Below are positions 15,386 to 24,005 of a stretch of 64,000 nucleotides of DNA, one piece after another. This DNA is from DATIYF01 sp035517775. GTDB taxonomy: Bacteria; Acidobacteriota; Terriglobia; Terriglobales; Acidobacteriaceae. Every line of letters starts with the position of its first letter. Within the stretch, counting starts at the first letter, position 1. Location: NCBI GenBank assembly GCA_035517775.1, contig DATIYF010000102.1, positions 1 to 64,000 on the forward strand, in the 5' to 3' direction. A program made the position numbers and the translations under genes. The notes below the pieces were generated by a model that was not told the origin of the DNA, made no database searches, and saw only the letters and a program-made list of their open reading frames with translations.

Positions 15386-17623
15386 CTATTTTCCTGCCGC
15401 CGCGGATGCGGCCTTGGTTTCGGTAGGCGCGTAAACGGAGGCATTCGAGCAGACTTCGTAGTACCAGTGCTCGGTCCAGCGGGCGAGTGAAAAATCCTTG
15501 GGATTGATCTGCGCTATCCGACTGGCGCGCAGCACAATCTTACGGAAGATGTCGTTCCCCACCGGCACCAGGCCCACCAGCAGCCGGTAGGCTTCGCTGC
15601 CCCAGAGTTCGGGCAGCTCGGCGCGGCAGGCTTCGAGGGTGATCTCCTGCTCCAGGCGTTTGAAGGCGGCTTCGCTCATGCGGATGCCGTTGAGGTTGTA
15701 GTTCATGACGAAATCGTCGGGACTCTCGTGGGTTTCGCTGTCTCCTCCAGACTGGAACACGTACACGTTGAACGGGCTTCCCGTTTGGCCCATGCTTTTG
15801 CGCACCCGCTTGCTGCAGGAAGCCAGGCGGTCGCTCTCGTTGAGCGCGTCGGAGATCATGATGCGATCCTCGCCATCCAGCAGGTACATGGGCGGCGAAT
15901 CCTGATAAGAGATGCCAATACCGAGCTCCAGCGCGGGCAGACCGGAACGCTCCAGCAGGCTGTTATAACCGCGCACGATTTCGATGATCTCGCGCGCCAG
16001 CCCGCAGGCCCGGCACACTGTGAGGCCCGGTTCGCCCTGGCGCTCCAGCAAGGCCAAAATGATGGCGTCGCCCTCGAGGAAGACTTTGGTGGCGCCGTAC
16101 TTGGGCAGCAGCTTGTTCACCGGATCGTAGAAATTCAGGCTGAAGTAGGAAGCCGGATTCAGGCCCTGCTCCAGCAATAAGCGGGTGAGGCGGGTGGAAT
16201 CGCGCACGTCGGCTTTGATGACGACGTGGCGCAGAATTTTTTCGGCGACAGGCTTTTGCTCTTCCGGCAGCAGGAACTCGTAGAGCGTGCTGTTCATGGC
16301 CGAGAGCTGCCGCATCTTGTCATTGCCGATGAGGTTGGCGCTGTCCATGGCGCCGTTGAGGGCTTCCAGGCGCCGCAGGTCGCAGTGATAACGGAGAAAA
16401 TCGTAGAGGAAGCGTGCCGCCATGCGCCCGCGGTCGGCGCTGCGGCAGCTGGAGACCCGGTTGGCAGCGGCATAAAAGCTGGTCAGAGAAAGGCGGTTGT
16501 GCTCTTCGATCAGTTTTTCCACCCGCACCCGCTCTTCCTTCGAGATGAGCGCGTTCTTCAACTGCTGGGCGTGGATGGTAGGTGAGTACTCGCCCAGCAG
16601 CGGCACTACTTCGTAGGAGGCGATCACACACTCCATCAGGCCTTCGCGCTCCAGCGCGTTGACCCAGGCCTCCAGGCGGAGCCTCTGGGAGCGCTTCTGC
16701 GAGGTGGAATCGTCCACGGTTCCATTGCCTACCAGCTCGCGAGCGTTCTCGGGGAGGTTGAGCCATTGATCCACGCGTTCGGGGTCCTGTCCCTCGGGGC
16801 CGAGTTGAAGGGATTGCAGAAAATCGCAGACGATACGGCGCACGTTGGCAAAGCGGTCGGGATCGCGATCGAAGTTGCCCAGCATCACATAATGCTCGGC
16901 ATTGAGATAAGGATCGCGGCCGTCTTCGCTGAAAATGAGGGGATTCAGGAAGAGCTTGTATTCGGTTTCTCCGCGGGTGCCGAACAGAGAGCGCCGCATG
17001 CGGGCCAGGGTTTCGCGCTCGATTTCACCCAGCGTGTAAAGCAGTTCCTGCCCGGCCTTGCGCAGGATCACCCGCTTGGTCACCTGAAACGAGGCCACGC
17101 GCTCGCGGAACTGCAGCGCCTGCTGCTGGCGCACCCCTTCGTAGCTACGCTGCATCATGCGGCAGCGCTCCAGCATCTGCGCAAACTGGGCGTTGAGCTC
17201 GACGCGCAAAAACTTCAGAATAGCGACCCGCGCCAGCATATCGAGTGCGAGGGTGCCGGCGGACTTGGCCTGGTTCAGGGCGGAAATGTGCAATTCATTG
17301 AGCAGCGGCTTGAGTTCCGTGGGCTCGCTGCGAACCACGGGCTTTTTTGGCTTGGCGGGTCCAATGAAATAGTTCTCGCGCTCTTTGGGCGGCGGCGCTT
17401 CGTTGCTGAGCGCTCCCTCCACGCCGCCGTGACGTGCGATGAGGCGGGCCACGTGCTGCCGTGCCTGCTCCACGAATTTGCGGCTCAGGTGAACATCGTG
17501 CCGCAGGTTATCTACGCCGAGCTGCAGGCCTTCCAGTGGCAGGCTGGCCTGATAGCTGGCGAGCACGGGCGGCTCGATTTCCTCCCGCGTGGGGCGGAGT
17601 CTGAGAATAGGAATGCGCGGCAT
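15386..17623 (-). CDS. Large protein with divergent class III nucleotide-cyclase-like C-terminal domain
   Basis: A 745-residue soluble protein, no signal peptide or membrane helix. Residues 1-450 are mostly charged and helical and I do not recognise them. From about 465 to 610 the pattern of a class III nucleotidyl cyclase appears: VVIKADVRDSTRL (D472 as first metal Asp), KVFLEGDAIILAL (D519 as second metal Asp), a helix, then LELGIGISYQDSPPMYL and SDALNESDRLASC. About 135 residues follow. The usual lysine/aspartate adenine-specifying residues cannot be placed with confidence. It may make or bind a cyclic nucleotide, which would matter given the Crp/Fnr regulator further on, but it may equally be an inactive sensor domain. 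Single gene. Confidence 0.6.
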   Translation of the reverse strand: MPRIPILRLRPTREEIEPPVLASYQASLPLEGLQLGVDNLRHDVHLSRKFVEQARQHVARLIARHGGVEGALSNEAPPPKERENYFIGPAKPKKPVVRSEPTELKPLLNELHISALNQAKSAGTLALDMLARVAILKFLRVELNAQFAQMLERCRMMQRSYEGVRQQQALQFRERVASFQVTKRVILRKAGQELLYTLGEIERETLARMRRSLFGTRGETEYKLFLNPLIFSEDGRDPYLNAEHYVMLGNFDRDPDRFANVRRIVCDFLQSLQLGPEGQDPERVDQWLNLPENARELVGNGTVDDSTSQKRSQRLRLEAWVNALEREGLMECVIASYEVVPLLGEYSPTIHAQQLKNALISKEERVRVEKLIEEHNRLSLTSFYAAANRVSSCRSADRGRMAARFLYDFLRYHCDLRRLEALNGAMDSANLIGNDKMRQLSAMNSTLYEFLLPEEQKPVAEKILRHVVIKADVRDSTRLTRLLLEQGLNPASYFSLNFYDPVNKLLPKYGATKVFLEGDAIILALLERQGEPGLTVCRACGLAREIIEIVRGYNSLLERSGLPALELGIGISYQDSPPMYLLDGEDRIMISDALNESDRLASCSKRVRKSMGQTGSPFNVYVFQSGGDSETHESPDDFVMNYNLNGIRMSEAAFKRLEQEITLEACRAELPELWGSEAYRLLVGLVPVGNDIFRKIVLRASRIAQINPKDFSLARWTEHWYYEVCSNASVYAPTETKAASAAAGK

Positions 17624-17814
17624 CTTGAGCGTGGGCGCGAAGGGGCCTGGGGAACTGGCGGATCCGGCGCCGCCACTTCCCTAAACCATTGATTCCGCGC
17701 CTTATCCGACGAGCCTAGCATGCGGCCAAAGAGCCTCCAACGTTACCCAAGTTACCCGGTGTGTTTGGCCAGCCCTTGAGTTTCAGCCTGCCATTGTAAG
17801 AACCGACCCCCCGA

Positions 17815-18681
17815 TTACTGGGGAGTTTCTAGCGGGTGTTTTGCTTTTTCGAAGAATTCATTCTGCAATTGCAGACTGGTCTGGTCGGCTTTGACGGCAC
17901 GAATGGAATTTACGATGGCCGCGATCCAGGCGTTCATTTTGTATTCTCCCAGTTCGTGCGTGGCGGCTGCGCCGTCGCCGGCATAGTGGTTGGGAAAGCT
18001 GGCGTACCACCAGATGCCGGTGTACAAGCCTTGTGGCAGCTTCAGGCGCGCCTGGTCCGCGCCTGACTCCTGCCCGGCGCGATCCAGGTGCACCAGGTCG
18101 GGGCGCGAAATCATCGTGGTCGAAGTCTCCGATTCTCCCGCATGCATATCTACCGTGGTTTTAGGAGCGGGCCCTCCGGGCGGAGGCTCGACCAGACCGA
18201 GGACGTACACCACATAATCGTGCGGCGCCTGCAGCTGCGACTGGGCGAAAAATGGCAACAGATGTTCATTGCCGCCATGCCCATTCACGATGATTACTTT
18301 CTTGCAGCCATTGCGGGCCATCTCATCGGTGGTTTCCTGCAAAAGCTCGAGCTGCAGACTGGCGCTGTAGGCGACGGTGCCCGGCTGGTGGCGGGCCTCG
18401 AAGATCTGGCCGAAATAATATTCAGGGAACACCACGGCGTACTCCTGCTCGGCGGCGTGCAGGGCGGCGTAGCGCACGTTCAGCAGGTCTGTGCCCAGAG
18501 GAAGATGCGGGCCGTGCTTTTCCAGAATGCCGAAGGGCAACAGGCAGACGCCCTGAGACTGCGAGATGGCAGTGCGGAAGTCTGCGGCGGTCAGTTCTTC
18601 CCAGTGCACCGATAGCTTGGCCTGGGCCGCCAGGGTAGTGCAGAACAGCCCTACGGTCAAAAGGCTGAGGATTTTTCTCAT
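17815..18681 (-). CDS. Exported creatininase family protein
   Basis: A 288-residue protein with a signal peptide (RKILSLLTVGLFCTTLAAQA) and the creatininase/FAPy-hydrolase fold. Metal-site residues are visible in LLPFGILEKHGPHLPLGTD (Glu, His, Asp), IVNGHGGNEH (His) and VDMHAGESETSTTM (His, Glu). AAGGAG precedes the ATG. The family splits cyclic amides such as creatinine or acts on sugar-nucleotide and mycofactocin-type substrates; the periplasmic location here argues against the usual cytoplasmic roles and leaves the substrate open. It is divergent from the sugar-binding-protein homologue with about 145 bases between them. Confidence 0.88.
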   Translation of the reverse strand: MRKILSLLTVGLFCTTLAAQAKLSVHWEELTAADFRTAISQSQGVCLLPFGILEKHGPHLPLGTDLLNVRYAALHAAEQEYAVVFPEYYFGQIFEARHQPGTVAYSASLQLELLQETTDEMARNGCKKVIIVNGHGGNEHLLPFFAQSQLQAPHDYVVYVLGLVEPPPGGPAPKTTVDMHAGESETSTTMISRPDLVHLDRAGQESGADQARLKLPQGLYTGIWWYASFPNHYAGDGAAATHELGEYKMNAWIAAIVNSIRAVKADQTSLQLQNEFFEKAKHPLETPQ

Positions 18682-18826
18682 CGCCAGTTCTCCTTCGAGG
18701 CAGTTGTTGACCGCCAGACTTGCCTTAGCTCTCAGTCTCGCAAGCCTTCAGCAGTGCGGCGAGCCTCGTTACCATGGTCACGTTATCGGCCCGCAGGCGG
18801 GCATTATCATCGTTCATGGGGCCACT

Positions 18827-19759
18827 ATGCGCAAACGCCGCTTCCTGATTTCTCTGACCACTAACGACAACGACTACCAGATGGAACAAGCGGCGGCGGC
18901 GGAACAAGCCGGCCACCGGCTGGGCACCGGCGTAGAAGTGATTTTTGCCGGCAACGACGCCATTGTGCAGAGTCAGCAACTGCTGCAAGCGGTTCAGGCG
19001 CGGGAGAACCGTCCTGATGGCATTGTTTTCGAGCCCGCAGGAGGAACCGCTCTGCCCCAGGTGGCGCGCGCCGCGGCGGCGGCGGGAATTGCCTGGGTGG
19101 TGCTGAACCGCGATGCAGAATACATTGCCGAGCTCCGGCAGGCGCACCGTGTTCCGATCTTCGCTGTCACCTCCGACCACGAAGAAATCGGCGGCATTCA
19201 AGGCCGCCAGATTGCAGCTCTGTTGCCCAAAGGCGGTTCGGTTCTTTGCATCACCGGCCCCTCCGAGAGCCTGGCCGCCAAACAGCGCACGGCCGGGATG
19301 CTCCGGGCCAAGCCGGCGGACGTGCAAGTCAAGATGATCAGGGCGCAATGGACCGAAACCAGCGCCGAGCGTGCGGTCAGCTCCTGGCTTCGCCTTTCCA
19401 CCTCGCAACAGACTCATCTGGACCTGATTGCTGCCCAGGATGATTCCATGGCCATGGGCGCCCGCAAGGCCTTTGAGGACCTGTTGGACGAAGCGTCTCG
19501 CGAGCGCTGGCTCAACCTTCCGTTTCTGGGTTGCGATGGCCTGCCAAAAACCGGGCAAGTTTGGGTCAAGCAAAGGCTGCTGGCTGCGACGGTAGTCATT
19601 CCACCGAACACCGGCCAAGCCCTGGAAATGCTGGCCAAGGCGCTTGACGGCAGCGTGCTGCCGCCCGAGCGCGTGCTCACGGTGCCCTCATCCCTTCCGT
19701 CGGTGGAGGCGTTGTCTGCCGCGCGCGGGAGAACCCAGGCCTCGGCCAGCGGCGGGTAG
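18827..19759 (+). CDS. Sugar-binding-protein-like (Peripla_BP_4) protein lacking a signal peptide
   Basis: A 310-residue type I periplasmic-binding fold: RRFLISLTTNDNDYQMEQAA at the first strand, DGIVFEPAGG, AWVVLNRD, then FAVTSDHEEIGGIQGRQIA and LDLIAAQDDSMAMGARKA. These are the sugar-ABC-transporter/LacI ligand-domain landmarks. I see neither a signal peptide, a lipobox, nor an N-terminal HTH: the protein starts directly at the first beta strand. Upstream in-frame sequence to about 18566 is covered by the divergent creatininase gene and looks non-coding. It may therefore be a cytoplasmic sugar sensor. No permease or ATPase genes are adjacent. Confidence 0.75.
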   Translation: MRKRRFLISLTTNDNDYQMEQAAAAEQAGHRLGTGVEVIFAGNDAIVQSQQLLQAVQARENRPDGIVFEPAGGTALPQVARAAAAAGIAWVVLNRDAEYIAELRQAHRVPIFAVTSDHEEIGGIQGRQIAALLPKGGSVLCITGPSESLAAKQRTAGMLRAKPADVQVKMIRAQWTETSAERAVSSWLRLSTSQQTHLDLIAAQDDSMAMGARKAFEDLLDEASRERWLNLPFLGCDGLPKTGQVWVKQRLLAATVVIPPNTGQALEMLAKALDGSVLPPERVLTVPSSLPSVEALSAARGRTQASASGG

Positions 19760-19819
19760 TCGCTCCCTGCCGCCTGAGCGGCTTCCGCGCACCCTATTTA
19801 CTGCTACAGTGTGGAGGCC

Positions 19820-20182
19820 ATGCCTACTCTGGTCGCTCAACCCACACGCATCCAGGCCGCCGGCAACCAGCCAAAGGTCATTGACGAGTACATTGGCCGC
19901 GTCAACACGCATACCGAGTCTCTGAGCGTGGCGCATATGCGCAGCCCGGAGGGTTGGCAGGAGCCTGGCCAGGCGCCCGAGTTCGACGAATTCACCCTGG
20001 TGCTGAAAGGCAAATTGCGCGTTCTCCACCAGAGCGGCGAGCTGGAGGTTTCGGCCGGCCAGGCCGTGATCGCTCACCGGGGCGAATGGGTGCAGTACTC
20101 GACTCCATCCGAAGGCGGCGCGGAGTATATCGCCGTGTGCCTGCCCGCGTTCTCGATGCAAACAGTGCATCGGGATGAGTGA
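19820..20182 (+). CDS. Cupin domain protein
   Basis: A 120-residue single-domain cupin. The two cupin motifs are recognisable: the first around EFDEFTLVLKGKLRVLH and the second around GQAVIAHRGEWVQYSTPSEGG. Histidine ligands are fewer than in canonical metallocupins (one His in the second motif), so metal binding is uncertain. GTGGAGG lies six bases before the ATG I chose; a GTG nine bases upstream is the alternative. The stop codon is inside a perfect 17-base palindrome. It follows the sugar-binding-protein homologue by 60 bases, possibly co-transcribed. Confidence 0.8.
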   Translation: MPTLVAQPTRIQAAGNQPKVIDEYIGRVNTHTESLSVAHMRSPEGWQEPGQAPEFDEFTLVLKGKLRVLHQSGELEVSAGQAVIAHRGEWVQYSTPSEGGAEYIAVCLPAFSMQTVHRDE

Positions 20183-20196
20183 GGGAACTTCCCTCA
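20180..20196. terminator. 17-bp perfect palindrome TGAGGGAACTTCCCTCA between convergent genes
   Basis: Starts at the cupin stop codon and lies between it and the end of the convergent TonB-dependent receptor gene. Eight-base arms around one C. It can fold as a short hairpin in both transcripts. No U-tract follows, so classical termination is doubtful. Confidence 0.4.
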
Positions 20197-20214
20197 GCGC
20201 GGCCCGCGCCAGCC

Positions 20215-23200
20215 TCAGAAGATGAACTTTGCTCCCAACTGCAGGATGCGCCCGTTGTGCGCCGCCGCCGGCCGCAGGAACGAATTCTCCTGAATGCAGC
20301 TGGAGTCGCCCTGGGTGTAGCAGGGAGCGCTATTGTTGGAGCTGGCGAACGGGCTGTTGGAGGCCGCCGAGCCTAAATCACCCCCCAGCCAGGCAAATTC
20401 GGTGTGGTTGAAGACGTTGAAGGCCTCGGCCCGGAACTCGAAGGCCATGTTTTCTTTAATGGCGAAGTGCTTGAACAATGCCATGTCGAAGTTGGTGCGC
20501 CGCGGGTTGTTGAGGAAGTTTCTGGCTTCGTCGCCGAAGGTTAGTCCTCGCGGAGCGGCGAACGCGGCCGGGTTGTAGAAGAGTGGACCAAAGCCATCGA
20601 AAGCGAAGTTGGGAATGCCTGCCTTCGGGTCGCCCACCACATCCGCGTAACTTGGCGCCGAGCCGGAAGTCACGCCATTATTCACACCGGCATTGTCGCC
20701 AAAGACGCCATTCGCCAGACTGAAGGGCGTTCCGCTTTGGATGGTCACGATGCCCGACCACTCCCAACCTCCCAGGACTTTGTTGCTCAAGCCCTGGCTT
20801 TTGAAAAACGGCAGATCATACACGTAACCCAGGCTGAACTGGTGGCGCTGGTCGAAGTTGGAACTGGCCCGCGCCCTTGCAAGGTCGTAGGTATCCAGGA
20901 TGATGGGGTCGCGGGCGGAAGAAGAATCGTCAATGGAGTGGCTGTAGGTGTAAGAGCCGCTCAGTTGCAGGCTGCCGACGCTGCGCCGGACCGAAAGCTC
21001 CAGTGCGTTGTAGCTGGAAGAGGCTGCTTCCTCCAGCCGGGTGACTGACCCGATGCCGGGAAATTGCGTACGGAAGGCATCCGGGAAAGAAACGCTCCCG
21101 CAGGCAATGCCAAGATTCACGGCCGGGCCGGAAGGAAGCCCGCCCGGAGCAGTCGGCGGAGTATAAGGGACAGGCGCGCCGCTGGGGGTAACCGCGTCCA
21201 TCGGAACGCCAAAATCGTCCAGAGTGGTACCGCAGTCCTCAATAGGCTCGCCGGGGCCGTACGGATTCTGGCTCAACGAAACCGGCTGCAGCTGGTTGAG
21301 ATCAACGATGCGGGTGAGGTGCGTGCCTTTGCTGCCCACGTAGGAAACGGTGACCACGGTGTTGCTGAGGAGCTCGTGTTGCAGATCAAGATGCCACTGC
21401 TGCGTGTACGGCCACACGGCTTTGTTGGGAATGGAAATCATGGCCAGCGGGCTGGTTGCTCCGGCCGGCTGCGGAACGATATTGTCGTAGCCGGAAATAT
21501 TGTTGACCGTAATGGTCTGCACAGCCGGGCTGGCAGCGGGTTCCAGCGATTCGGCATTGGCCTCGTTGCCGTTGGTGTGCTCGAAGAAAATTCCATATCC
21601 GCCGCGGATCGCCGTCTTGCCATTGCCGCGCAGATCATAGGCAAAGCCGATGCGCGGCGCCGGGTTGAACAAGTGCCCTTTCATGCAACTATCAGGCACA
21701 CCTGAGGTGACGCCGCATTGCACGACGCCGTTGAACGGATTCCCGACGACTAAGCCGAAGTTGGGGTCGGCGGGATCGTTATCGACGTTGCTATCTCCCC
21801 GCACGTAGCGCGAGATGTCGAAGTTGTATTCGCTGTGGTAGCGGTCGCGATAAGTCCCGAACAGGCTGAGCCGCAGGCCGAGGTTCAAGGTCAGGCGGCT
21901 GGTGGCGTGCCAGTCGTCCTGAAAATAGGGCTCCAGAATCTTGTAGCGGTTGTAGAACTTGGGCTGGGCGCTGGTTTGGGTGAAGGACGATACCTGACCC
22001 ATGAGCAGATCGGCAAAAGCGTTGCCGGTGCTGACGCCGGTGTTGGTAGCATCGAAGCTAAGCTCACCGTTGGTAGCAATGCCCGGAGCAGCCAGTTCAT
22101 TTTTCTGAGCCGCCACGAAGTAGGCGCCGAACTGCAGGTTGTGCTTTCCCACTATTTTGGTGACGTTATCGCGATAGGTATAAGTGGGATTGGAGTTATA
22201 GGGGCCGTTGGGAAGATAACCGACATCTTCGCCGAAGTTGTAGATGCCGCCGCCCAGGTTAATGCCCGGCACTTTCCCCTGCTCGACGCCGGGGAAAAGC
22301 CCGAAGGTCATGCTCTGCGGCCGCTGCCATGCTCCCACCGGCACCAGGGTGATGTGGTCGGTGGTGTAGCTGGCGACAAACTCATTCAGCAGGGTCGGCG
22401 AAGCCGTGGCCGTGAGCCTGGCGACCATACTCACGCCGGGGCCGCCGAAGTCGGTCTGGATGGTGGGGAAGCTGCCCACGTTGGTCCACAGCGGGGTCGG
22501 GTAGATCTGCTCCCAGGAGTCATGAATGTAGCGGAACGTAGCTCGCACCTTGTCGTTGATGTTGTGGTCCACCCGCAACAACTCCTCGCGCCACGTGGTG
22601 GGCAGGGTGGGCGAAGCGTTCCAGATATTGGTGCCCTCGGTCGGCTCAGGAATCTGCGCGATCAGCGCGGGAGCGTTGTTCTGATCAATGGGCACCATGT
22701 TACCCGGGAAGGGTTGCCCTGCATCGGGGTTCGGGTCACCGTTGCTAAGCGTAGCGGGTTGGACCGGGCAATTGTCGAAAGAGCCGGTCGGGTCAGGGCA
22801 CAAGTCGCTGAAATCGCCTCCACGCTCGGCCAGCGAGGGCACAGTCACGCTGCCCAGGTTCGCCGGCACGCGCTCACGCCGCCATTCCTGTGACCAGAAG
22901 AAGAAAGTCTTTTCCCGTTTCGTGTTGTAAACGCCGGGGATGAAAATAGGCCCGCCGACGGTGTAGCCGAAGTCATTTTTCTTGTAGGCGGGAACGGAAG
23001 TCTGCGGAAACGACTTTGCGTTAAAGATATCGTTGCGTACAAATTCGTAAGCGTCACCGTGAAAATCGCGGGTGCCGGATTTGGTTTCTACTTCAATCGT
23101 GCCCGAACCATTGCGGCCATACTGGGCGCCGTAGTCCGAGGTCATCACTTTGAACTCGGCAATCGCGTCCAGGCTGGGATAAACATTCAGCGTGGTGTTG

Positions 23201-23817
23201 CTGCCGTTATCCATATTGTCGCCGCCGTCGAGCTCCCAGTTGTTGTACTCGGTGCGGCCGCCGTTGATGCTGAAAGAGACATTGCCGCCCACGCCCACTC
23301 CGGCATCATCCTGGCCAGACTGGTTACTCACGCCGGGAACGAGCGTTGCCAGCTGGGTGAAGTTTCTGCCGTTCAGTTCGAGCTGGGTGATCTCTTTACC
23401 GGTGACCGTCCCGGCCAAGTCGGAGGACTGAGTTTCCACCTGGGCCACGTTCACGCCCTGTACGGTGACCTCTTCCTTGGTGGCGCCGACTTCCAAGATG
23501 ACGTCGGCACGGGCCTTCTGGGCCACGCGCAGAACTACGTCTTTGGCCTGAAACCTCTTGAAGCCGGTAGCTTCGACCGTAATGGTCACAGGCACGGGAG
23601 GCAGGCCGGCCACCAGGTAGTCTCCGCTGCCGTTGGTGGTGGTGGCGCGCTCGATGCCGCGCTCGGTGTTGCTCACCGTGACCTTGGCGTTGGCGACGGC
23701 TGCGCCCGTGGGATCGGTCACCGTACCGGTGACGGAGGCAGTGTCCTGAGCGAGGAGCACGCCCGAGATGCCGAGAATGAAGAGAAGTACAAGCCAGCCC
23801 ACACGAGAAAATTTCAT
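20215..23817 (-). CDS. TonB-dependent receptor with carboxypeptidase-regulatory-like domain (Oar-like)
   Basis: A 1200-residue outer-membrane protein. It begins with a signal peptide (WLVLLFILGISGVLLAQ), then a beta-sandwich carboxypeptidase-regulatory domain (TASVTGTVTDPTGAAVANAK, residues about 26-110), a plug domain (ITQLELNGRNFTQLATLVPG), and a long beta-barrel ending in LQLGAKFIF with terminal Phe. This architecture is the Oar-type receptor that is greatly expanded in Acidobacteriota and is thought to import polysaccharide or plant-derived compounds. AAGGGGG precedes the ATG. A LacI regulator lies just upstream on the same strand, and an AT-rich palindrome sits in the promoter gap, pointing to sugar-responsive control. 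Substrate unknown. Confidence 0.92.
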   Translation of the reverse strand: MKFSRVGWLVLLFILGISGVLLAQDTASVTGTVTDPTGAAVANAKVTVSNTERGIERATTTNGSGDYLVAGLPPVPVTITVEATGFKRFQAKDVVLRVAQKARADVILEVGATKEEVTVQGVNVAQVETQSSDLAGTVTGKEITQLELNGRNFTQLATLVPGVSNQSGQDDAGVGVGGNVSFSINGGRTEYNNWELDGGDNMDNGSNTTLNVYPSLDAIAEFKVMTSDYGAQYGRNGSGTIEVETKSGTRDFHGDAYEFVRNDIFNAKSFPQTSVPAYKKNDFGYTVGGPIFIPGVYNTKREKTFFFWSQEWRRERVPANLGSVTVPSLAERGGDFSDLCPDPTGSFDNCPVQPATLSNGDPNPDAGQPFPGNMVPIDQNNAPALIAQIPEPTEGTNIWNASPTLPTTWREELLRVDHNINDKVRATFRYIHDSWEQIYPTPLWTNVGSFPTIQTDFGGPGVSMVARLTATASPTLLNEFVASYTTDHITLVPVGAWQRPQSMTFGLFPGVEQGKVPGINLGGGIYNFGEDVGYLPNGPYNSNPTYTYRDNVTKIVGKHNLQFGAYFVAAQKNELAAPGIATNGELSFDATNTGVSTGNAFADLLMGQVSSFTQTSAQPKFYNRYKILEPYFQDDWHATSRLTLNLGLRLSLFGTYRDRYHSEYNFDISRYVRGDSNVDNDPADPNFGLVVGNPFNGVVQCGVTSGVPDSCMKGHLFNPAPRIGFAYDLRGNGKTAIRGGYGIFFEHTNGNEANAESLEPAASPAVQTITVNNISGYDNIVPQPAGATSPLAMISIPNKAVWPYTQQWHLDLQHELLSNTVVTVSYVGSKGTHLTRIVDLNQLQPVSLSQNPYGPGEPIEDCGTTLDDFGVPMDAVTPSGAPVPYTPPTAPGGLPSGPAVNLGIACGSVSFPDAFRTQFPGIGSVTRLEEAASSSYNALELSVRRSVGSLQLSGSYTYSHSIDDSSSARDPIILDTYDLARARASSNFDQRHQFSLGYVYDLPFFKSQGLSNKVLGGWEWSGIVTIQSGTPFSLANGVFGDNAGVNNGVTSGSAPSYADVVGDPKAGIPNFAFDGFGPLFYNPAAFAAPRGLTFGDEARNFLNNPRRTNFDMALFKHFAIKENMAFEFRAEAFNVFNHTEFAWLGGDLGSAASNSPFASSNNSAPCYTQGDSSCIQENSFLRPAAAHNGRILQLGAKFIF

Positions 23818-23918
23818 TGCTCGCCCCCTTGCTTGACGATCAAACTTCGAAGAGGACCGCGCCCGCCCCACGCCCCATTTCCGGTCCACCTGCAAATCTA
23901 AGAAACGGATAATGAAAT

Positions 23919-23931
23919 GTTTTATTAAAAC
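23919..23931. promoter_or_regulatory. Palindrome GTTTTA-T-TAAAAC upstream of the TonB-dependent receptor
   Basis: Perfect six-base arms around one T, about 100 bases upstream of the receptor start and 75 bases beyond the LacI gene end. The surrounding 40 bases are unusually AT-rich for this window, as a promoter would be. The nearby LacI protein is the natural candidate binder, but its usual CG-centred operator type is not matched. Confidence 0.35.
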
Positions 23932-24005
23932 GTATGAATATTGAGATAGTGCATCATTCGCTGTCAAGGAAAAAATGGTTGCCGGCCTGCCTCAGCCGTT
24001 CGAGG

